DNA of 52,438 bases from assembly GCA_016929905.1 (NCBI GenBank), contig JAFGHX010000296.1, positions 1-52,438 of the forward strand. The letters are read 5' to 3'. Within the stretch, counting starts at the first letter, position 1; every line of letters begins with the position of its first letter. Below are positions 40,091-52,438 of this stretch, one piece after another. The position numbers were made by a program, and so were the translations under genes. The DNA comes from Kiritimatiellia bacterium. Lineage in GTDB: Bacteria; Verrucomicrobiota; Kiritimatiellia; JAFGHX01. The notes below the pieces were generated by a model, which was not told the origin of the DNA, ran no database searches, and saw only the letters and a program-made list of their open reading frames with translations.

Positions 40091-41341
40091 ATGAAAGCCC
40101 GGATACTGATCGTGGACGACGACGGCGAGTTCTGCGAATCTTCACAATCCATTCTCGCCGGCGAAGGATATGAGGTGGAAACGGCCACAACCGCCGAGGA
40201 TGCACTGAAGAAAGTCGAGAACAAAGAATACGACGTGATGCTTCTCGACCTGCAAATCGGCGACTTTGACGGCATGCGTCTGCTTGAGCGGGTCAAAGCC
40301 CTGCAACTGGATGCGGATGTGGTGATCGTGACGGGTCATTCATCGCTGGACACAGCCACGCGCGCGCTCCGCTATGGCGCGACCGACTACCTGGAAAAGC
40401 CCATTCAACCCGGAAAACTCACCACCACGATTACGCGGATCCTGCGCCGCCGCGCCACGGCGGCCATGGAACCGCCGACGATTCCGGAAATCCGCATGCA
40501 GGTCGCAAACTTCGATTCGAAAGCCTCCCCGGTCGTCGCCGAGGCGTTGAGCCGTGACGTCGGTACGAAGAAGGCCACAGCCAGCACCTACCAGTTGGCG
40601 GTTCTCGGCATGTTTGCCGGCGCGTATATCGCGTTCGGGGCGGCACTGGCAACGCTGGTTGGCCACGACATCCCGAAATACCTCGGCGTCGGGATCGCCC
40701 AGATGCTCACCGGCGCCGTGTTCTCCGTGGGCCTGATGCTGGTGGTCATTGCCGGCGCGGAGCTGTTCACCGGCAACAACCTGATGCTCATCAGCGCGCT
40801 GGACCGCCGCGTTTCATGGGCGACCTTGTTGGCGAAGTGGGCGCTTGTGTTCGCCGCGAATTTTGCCGGTGCCCTGCTGCTGGTGGGAATCATGTACGGG
40901 TCCGGTCTGTGGCGTGCGGGTGTCGACTACGGGGTGGCAAAAAAGGCGTTGGCCATCGCGAACGTGAAAGTGAACCTGTCGCTGCCGGAAGCTCTCCTGC
41001 GGGGCATCGCCTGCAACTGGCTGGTCTGCCTCGCCGTCTGGATGGCCATGGCCGCACGCCAAGTCGCCTGCAAGATCCTGGCCATCCTGTTCCCCATCAT
41101 GGCATTCGTCGCGCTGGGATACGAACACTCCGTGGCCAATATGTACTTCGTGCCGCTCGGCATTGTGCTCAGACACACCGAGGCGGCCGCCCAGTTCGGC
41201 GCGGACCTCTCGAACCTGTGTTGGTCCCGATTCCTCCTCCATAACCTTTTGCCCGTCACAATCGGCAACATCATCGGCGGCGCGGGTCTCGTTGCCTTCC
41301 TGTATTGGAGCGTGTACCTGAAGAAAGCGCCCGCGGACTGA
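40091..41341 (+). CDS. Response-regulator receiver fused to a formate/nitrite transporter (FNT) channel
   Basis: One 416-residue frame. Residues 1-120 are a complete receiver domain: acidic pocket Asp9-Asp10, phosphoacceptor Asp53 (VMLLDLQIG), Thr81 (IVTGHSS), Tyr100 and Lys103 (YLEKPIQ). A linker of about 45 residues leads to a six-helix FNT channel (165-410) with AGAYIAFGA, AGAELFTGNNLML, the pore Lys region at 293, CNWLVCLAVWMA, the central pore His in GYEHSVANMY (His346) and HNLLPVTIGNIIGGA. FNT pentamers move formate, nitrite, hydrosulfide or similar weak-acid anions. The receiver would sit at the cytoplasmic N-terminus, where FNT gating takes place. No histidine kinase is nearby. ATG 40091 follows GGGAGAGAG. 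Met126 could be an internal start of a channel-only form, but lacks a ribosome site. Confidence 0.92.
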   Translation: MKARILIVDDDGEFCESSQSILAGEGYEVETATTAEDALKKVENKEYDVMLLDLQIGDFDGMRLLERVKALQLDADVVIVTGHSSLDTATRALRYGATDYLEKPIQPGKLTTTITRILRRRATAAMEPPTIPEIRMQVANFDSKASPVVAEALSRDVGTKKATASTYQLAVLGMFAGAYIAFGAALATLVGHDIPKYLGVGIAQMLTGAVFSVGLMLVVIAGAELFTGNNLMLISALDRRVSWATLLAKWALVFAANFAGALLLVGIMYGSGLWRAGVDYGVAKKALAIANVKVNLSLPEALLRGIACNWLVCLAVWMAMAARQVACKILAILFPIMAFVALGYEHSVANMYFVPLGIVLRHTEAAAQFGADLSNLCWSRFLLHNLLPVTIGNIIGGAGLVAFLYWSVYLKKAPAD

Positions 41342-41536
41342 TGCGGGCTTCGCACCTGCGCGGACCCTGGCGTCGGCAGGTGGGCAATACCCGCAGCGGT
41401 TTTGGCCCCCCTGCCCAGACGCGGCCCAGCACCCCGATCGGCGCGGCTGACGGGATCCTCCCTATTCCTCTCGCCATTTTGGCGGCAAGAAAGGCAATAG
41501 ATGGGTAGGACGGGCTTGGTCTTTGACCGCGATTGC

Positions 41537-41569
41537 GCTGAAAGAACCCCTGCGGCAGGCACGTCGGAG
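41537..41569. repeat. Dispersed GCTGAAAGAACCCCTGCGGC motif
   Basis: GCTGAAAGAACCCCTGCGGC followed by AGGCACGTCGGAG resembles the left edge of the window (1-35) and 19632-19670. The rest of 41342-41720 shows the promoter candidate at 41631 and no gene. Confidence 0.45.
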
Positions 41570-41630
41570 CGCCACGACGGAGAAATCACCCCGCCATCGG
41601 GCCAGAAATGGCACTCTCGTTGACTCCCCT

Positions 41631-41660
41631 GTAAACCGCCGCTCCAGTCCCGGCGTCTAA
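41631..41660 (+). promoter_or_regulatory. Candidate ECF-type promoter of the sigma/anti-sigma cluster
   Basis: GTAAAC (41631-41636), a 17-bp spacer and CGTCTAA (41654-41660) resemble the -35/-10 pattern of many ECF sigma factors (AAC and CGTC). It lies about 60 bp upstream of the first gene of the cluster, which encodes an ECF sigma factor, so self-activation is possible. Confidence 0.4.
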
Positions 41661-41720
41661 CCGGGTAGATCCTGCAGGAAACCGACTGAAACGGAGCGAA
41701 TGAGCGGGGAGGAAGGCAGA

Positions 41721-42263
41721 ATGAAGCGAACAGGGTTGATAGCGGCGGCGGTATTGACGGGCGCCATGGCGCTGCCCCTTGTGGCGCGAGCGGAGCCCGG
41801 GGCTGACGGACCGAGCCACGGTTGGCGGTATCGGCATTGGCGATGGCGGCGGCTGGACCGGCTCGAGGATCGTTGGGACCGGCGGGAGAACACGCGGGAC
41901 CGCCGGGAGGACGTCCGGGACCGGCGCGAGGACCGGCGCGATCGGCGCGAGGATATCGTGGACCGGCGCGAGGACGTGCGCGACCGCCGGGAAGACGTGC
42001 GGGACCGGCGCGAAGATGTCCGCGACGCCCAACACGAGGGCGGGGTGCTGGACCGGCTCGAGGATATTGCCGACCGGCGCGAGGACGTGCGCGACCGGCG
42101 CGAAGACGTGCGCGACCGCCGGGAAGACCGCCGTGACGTTCGGGAGGATGTGCTGGATCGGCGCGAAGACGTGCGCGACCGGCGCGAGAATGGTCGGGAC
42201 CGGCGCGAAAACCGGCGCGAGAACCGGCGCGAGCGACGCCGGGCCATTCGCCGGCGCCGCTGA
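41721..42263 (+). CDS. Secreted charged heptapeptide-repeat protein (DRREDVR)
   Basis: A 180-residue protein. A signal peptide (MKRTGLIAAAVLTGAMALPL, ending VARA) is followed by about 16 tandem seven-residue repeats of consensus DRREDVR, with variants DRREDRR, DRREDIV and DRLEDIA. One break (DAQHEGGVL) lies in the middle. The alternating acid and base pattern predicts a long single alpha helix or a heptad-register coil. Function is unknown; similar RD-rich exported proteins occur in several phyla. GGAGG lies about 9 bases before ATG 41721. It is the first gene of a cluster that ends in an ECF sigma and an anti-sigma factor, so an envelope-stress link is a fair inference. The same DNA is open on the opposite strand, which I take as a by-product of the repeats. 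Confidence 0.8.
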   Translation: MKRTGLIAAAVLTGAMALPLVARAEPGADGPSHGWRYRHWRWRRLDRLEDRWDRRENTRDRREDVRDRREDRRDRREDIVDRREDVRDRREDVRDRREDVRDAQHEGGVLDRLEDIADRREDVRDRREDVRDRREDRRDVREDVLDRREDVRDRRENGRDRRENRRENRRERRRAIRRRR

Positions 42264-42326
42264 TCCGCTCGCATAGACCGCCAACGGGCAAGGCCGTCGC
42301 GTCGCGCGACGGCCTTGCCTGCGTTT

Positions 42327-42478
42327 CGCAATCATTCTCGTAATCAGCCATCGTAGTCCGTGATCGCAGTCAGCGCCGTAATCATCCGTCGTCAGTCCGT
42401 CGCGCGACGACCGGTTTCGAGGCTTGATTACGAGAATGATTGCGAGAATGATTATGAGAATGATCGCGACGGCGATTG
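42327..42478. repeat. Inverted pair of 12-bp repeat arrays upstream of the charged coil protein
   Basis: The left half (42327-42396) carries units such as ATCATTCTCGTA and ATCATCCGTCGT. The right half carries GATTACGAGAAT (42426-42437), GATTGCGAGAAT, GATTATGAGAAT and GATCGCGACGGC. Both halves read the same unit in opposite directions. GTCGCGCGACG palindromes lie at the left end and between the halves. The right half ends about 40 bp before the start at 42519. Confidence 0.85.
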
Positions 42479-42518
42479 AAGGAAGCGGCCCGATGGAAAA
42501 CAGACAGGAGGATTGACG

Positions 42519-43079
42519 ATGAACATGGCGCGTACGGTCTTCTTTTCCGCCGCATGCGTGTTTCTGGCGCAGGCGATGCCGGCCGGCTGTGACGACGTCC
42601 CGGCACAGGCCGCCCCGCCGGCCGCCGCACGGCCGGACAGCCGCGAGGAACGAGCTGCGCCCGGCGGGGCAGACGCCGGCCTGCAGGCCGAACTCGATCG
42701 GCTCCGCAAGCTGAGGACGGCGGATCCGGCGGCGTTCGGTCGTGAGATCGAGCAGCGCCGCCAGCGGATGCGGCAGTACCTGCTCGTGCTGCGGGAGACG
42801 GATCCCGACGCGTACCGGCGCGCGTTGGAGAAGCTGCAGGAGTACCGGCAGCGCCGGCTGCAGACCCTGCGCCAGGCGGACCCCGCGCGTTTCGTTGCGC
42901 AGTTCGGGCGCCGGCGCCAGTCCATTCAGCAGCGGCTCGACGCTCTGCGCGAGCAGGACCCGGCGCGCCACGAGCAGCTCATGCAGCGCTGGGAGCGGCT
43001 GCGCGCGATGTCGCCGGCAGAACGCCGCGAATGGTTCCGCCGCACGTGGGCCCGCCGCCGGGAACGCTGGACGCGATAA
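42519..43079 (+). CDS. Exported Arg/Glu-rich coiled protein
   Basis: A 186-residue protein. The N-terminus has a signal peptide (MARTVFFSAACVFLAQAMPA) with a Cys shortly after it, so it may be a lipoprotein or simply secreted. An Ala/Pro-rich spacer leads to a helical region of about 130 residues with a repeated pattern (LRKLRTADPAAFGREIEQRR, VLRETDPDAYRRALEKLQEY, TLRQADPARFVAQFGRRR, ALREQDPARHEQLMQRWERL). That is about four copies of an R-x-x-DP-x unit. The ending MSPAERREWFRRTW recalls DUF3106-type proteins. AGGAGG lies 6 bases before ATG 42519. It is 20 bp upstream of the ECF sigma gene and probably in the same transcript. Confidence 0.78.
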   Translation: MNMARTVFFSAACVFLAQAMPAGCDDVPAQAAPPAAARPDSREERAAPGGADAGLQAELDRLRKLRTADPAAFGREIEQRRQRMRQYLLVLRETDPDAYRRALEKLQEYRQRRLQTLRQADPARFVAQFGRRRQSIQQRLDALREQDPARHEQLMQRWERLRAMSPAERREWFRRTWARRRERWTR

Positions 43080-43099
43080 TCGGTACGGGGCCCGATCCG

Positions 43100-43693
43100 A
43101 TGTCAGCAGACGATGTGCAGACGATCGAAGCGGTGCTCGCCGGCGACGTCGAGCGCTATGCCGAGTTGGTGGACCGCTACCAGGAGACGGCGTTGCGAAC
43201 GGCTTACAGCATGCTGGGCAACTACGAGGATGCGCGGGACGTGGCGCAGGAGGCGTTCGTGCGCGCGTACCGCGGGCTGCATCGGTTCCGGCTCGACTCG
43301 CGGTTCTCGACCTGGCTGCACCGGATCGTGCTCAATGCCTGCAAAGACCTGCACAGACACCGCGCGCGCCGGCCGCAGGCGGCCGGCGACGAACCGGCGG
43401 ACCAGGGGCCGGCCGGCTTGTTCGCGGATGCGATCGAAGACTCCGGCCCGAACCCCGCCGAGCAACTGTCCGACCGCGAGCTCGGCGAACGGCTCAGCGA
43501 AGGCATCGCGCGGCTTTCGCCGCAGCAGCGGGCGGCATTCGTGCTGCACCACTTTCAGGAGTTGGCGCTGCAGGAGGTGGCGGCGGTCATGCGCTGCCGG
43601 GTGGGCAGTGTGAAGTCGCATCTGCACCGCGCGACGAACAGTCTTCGGGCGTGGATGAGTCCCACGCTCGGAACCCCGGAGCAGCAACCTTGA
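43100..43693 (+). CDS. ECF-type RNA polymerase sigma factor
   Basis: A 197-residue sigma factor with both DNA-binding regions. Region 2 spans about 10-85 (VERYAELVDRYQETALRTAY, YEDARDVAQEAFVRAYRGL, FSTWLHRIVLNACKDLHR). Region 4 spans about 135-185 (ALSPQQRAAFVLHHFQELAL-like, QEVAAVMRCRVGSVKSHLHR). An acidic linker separates them. It directs RNA polymerase to its own promoters, usually for envelope stress. ATG 43100 was chosen since region 2 begins soon after and the previous gene ends at 43079. The frame is open further upstream, within the previous gene. The next gene looks like its anti-sigma factor, and an ECF-type promoter lies before the cluster (41631). Confidence 0.93.
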   Translation: MSADDVQTIEAVLAGDVERYAELVDRYQETALRTAYSMLGNYEDARDVAQEAFVRAYRGLHRFRLDSRFSTWLHRIVLNACKDLHRHRARRPQAAGDEPADQGPAGLFADAIEDSGPNPAEQLSDRELGERLSEGIARLSPQQRAAFVLHHFQELALQEVAAVMRCRVGSVKSHLHRATNSLRAWMSPTLGTPEQQP

Positions 43694-43756
43694 CCGTGGC
43701 CGGCGCTGGCCGAACGCGCGGCCACACTCGGGATGGCTGAGGGAGGAGACGGCATC

Positions 43757-44293
43757 ATGAACAACTTCAGAACCTGGCTTCGACACTGGCTGAGCCGGCA
43801 CCCGCTGCGGCCGCCGCCCGCCGACGTGCAGGCGGGCTTCACGGCGGACGTCATGCGGCGAATCAGGGCCGAGCCGCTGCCGAGCCGCGCGAAGGCGATC
43901 GCCCGGCCGGCCCGCTGGCGGCACGTCGTGTGGGCTGCCGCGGCAGCCGCCAGCGTACTGGTCCTCCTCTTCGCCGGCGGCAGGGCGCGGCAGCGGGCCG
44001 CCGTGCGAACGGCCGAGGCCGGCGCACGGCACGAGATGCGGCTCTTGATCGCGCTGGACGAGGATCTCGCCGCACCGAGCGGCGTGGACAGCGGGCTCGG
44101 CGAAGATATCGTGCTCGCTGAGCAGATCGTGGTCACCGAGCAGGCGGCCGAGGTAGAGGCCGGGCTCGAGCGCCTGATTCAATTGTTCGAAGCCCTCGGC
44201 GAAGACCCGCCCGAGCCGGATCCCGACCCCGACACCGACGACGACTGGCTCAGGGAACTGCTCCTGCTCGATCAGCTCGGCCGGCGGTCGTGA
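43757..44293 (+). CDS. Probable membrane anti-sigma factor
   Basis: A 178-residue protein with one membrane helix at about 62-78 (VVWAAAAAASVLVLLFAGG). The cytoplasmic N-terminus (TWLRHWLSRHPLRPPP, AGFTADVMRRIRAEPLP) resembles anti-sigma N-termini without a zinc motif. The outside part is short and ends in a very acidic stretch (PPEPDPDPDTDDDW). Its place directly after an ECF sigma gene is the main argument. If right, it holds the sigma factor at the membrane until a signal arrives. GGGAGGAG lies about 9 bases before ATG 43757. Confidence 0.7.
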   Translation: MNNFRTWLRHWLSRHPLRPPPADVQAGFTADVMRRIRAEPLPSRAKAIARPARWRHVVWAAAAAASVLVLLFAGGRARQRAAVRTAEAGARHEMRLLIALDEDLAAPSGVDSGLGEDIVLAEQIVVTEQAAEVEAGLERLIQLFEALGEDPPEPDPDPDTDDDWLRELLLLDQLGRRS

Positions 44294-44401
44294 CATGAAC
44301 CCAGGTCCGTCTGTCCGCGGCTTCCGCTGTCCACCCCCATATCTTGCGGTTCGCCGGGAACCGGGGCGCGCCTGAAGGCCGGCGTTGAGCCTGCCGAAGA
44401 A

Positions 44402-44513
44402 GACGGCTCGCGAGACGCTCGCCCTCCAAGTATACGATATGTTGCACAAGATGGAGGGCGAACTGCCCGCCCGCCGAAGCTATCTGAGCGAAGGCGGGTC
44501 CCCGTGAGCCGTC
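44402..44513. repeat. Large hairpin repeat with a small hairpin inserted in its right arm
   Basis: The left arm (44402-44428, GACGGCTCGCGAGACGCTCG then CCCTCCA) is intact. The right arm starts TGGAGGGCGA at 44452 and ends GTGAGCCGTC at 44513. It is split by a foreign hairpin with CCCGCC and GGCGGG ends and the core GAAGCTATCTGAGCGAA. The rest of 44294-44721 contains no gene. Confidence 0.75.
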
Positions 44514-44633
44514 CGGGGGCACCGGATGGCGCTTTTTCGACAGGCTCGCTGCGCCCGTTTTTCTGCTGGCGCCTGCCGTTTGTGCTGGCCAAACGCAAAA
44601 GAGCTGCTATGCTTCCTACAGGACGACTTGCCC

Positions 44634-44716
44634 GTTAAATGAAGTTCCGGGGTGCAAGGCGGAAGGTGTGCCAGTCACGTGCCAGTGACGTACCGGTTAA
44701 GTGAAAGTCGGGGGGG
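44634..44716. repeat. Imperfect direct repeat before the CotH gene
   Basis: GTTAAATGAAGTTCCGGGG (44634-44652) and GTTAAGTGAAAGTCGGGGG (44696-44714) are imperfect copies 43 bp apart. GTCAC and GTGAC pair between them. The second copy overlaps the likely ribosome-site region of the next gene. Confidence 0.5.
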
Positions 44717-44721
44717 TAGCT

Positions 44722-52438
<7,717 letters not shown>

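Noticed and set aside
40463..41341. Separate channel gene starting at Met126 instead of a receiver-FNT fusion
   Set aside because: There is no stop codon between the halves and no ribosome site before this ATG, so the fusion is the simpler reading. An extra short form remains possible.
41586..42971. Minus-strand frame of 461 codons opposite the charged repeat proteins
   Set aside because: Both plus-strand genes have signal peptides and strong ribosome sites. The minus frame is a low-complexity mirror of the repeats.

Overview
The window is high-GC bacterial DNA with a clear flavour of the PVC superphylum (Kiritimatiellota, Lentisphaerota, Planctomycetota or Verrucomicrobiota). I infer this from gene content alone. 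It carries an S1 sulfatase, a PEP-CTERM surface protein, a secreted methyltransferase/PQQ-propeller protein, an ECF sigma factor fused to a glycan-active ectodomain, an SGNH hydrolase with a sugar-binding-like front domain, a GH9 glycosidase and a giant CotH/lamin-tail protein. Together these suggest a polysaccharide and sulfated-glycan degrader. No rRNA, tRNA, CRISPR array, phage or transposase gene was recognised.

Layout. 1-3.5 kb: metallophosphoesterase, a DUF433 antitoxin with a decayed toxin, then about 1.9 kb without recognisable genes. 3.5-9.8 kb (minus strand): MoxR-type AAA+ ATPase with a very large HEAT-zincin-vWA partner, plus a small unknown. 10-13 kb: NADAR protein, IclR regulator, sulfatase. 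13.5-18.1 kb: sigma-factor/glycosidase fusion. 18.3-20.9 kb: SGNH hydrolase and GAF-HD-GYP protein. 21.4-26.3 kb: methyltransferase-PQQ protein and an M14 carboxypeptidase, convergent. 26.6-29.3 kb: PEP-CTERM protein overlapping a possible acyltransferase, a ribbon-helix-helix protein and a HAD phosphatase. 29.7-33.8 kb: SNF2 helicase and WYL regulator. 34.4-39.8 kb: HEAT protein, GH9 glycosidase, TPR protein. 40.1-41.3 kb: a response-regulator receiver fused in frame to a formate/nitrite-family channel. 41.7-44.3 kb: a four-gene cluster of two charged secreted proteins, an ECF sigma factor and a probable anti-sigma factor. 44.7 kb to the end: the CotH giant, cut by the window edge.

The intergenic DNA is unusually structured. 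At least five repeat classes recur. (1) Tandem 12-bp units of one degenerate consensus (GAGCAAGTTCTC, GATTACGACAAA and GATTACGAGAAT types), often within 60 bp upstream of a start codon. (2) Tandem 7-bp and 8-bp arrays, often laid out as inverted pairs. (3) A large hairpin family with GGCTCGCGAGG ends, some copies carrying smaller hairpins in one arm or in the loop. (4) An element of about 125 bp found only between divergent genes. (5) Long perfect-looking hairpins whose stems have unrelated sequences. One octamer array supplies the start codon and signal-peptide codons of the GH9 gene.

The most unusual proteins are the receiver-FNT channel fusion (40091-41341) and the sigma-factor/transmembrane/glycosidase fusion (13460-18148). 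Each looks like a one-protein signalling device: one would let phosphorylation control an anion channel, the other would couple outside glycan contact to transcription. Assignments rest on reading the sequence; no database search was run.
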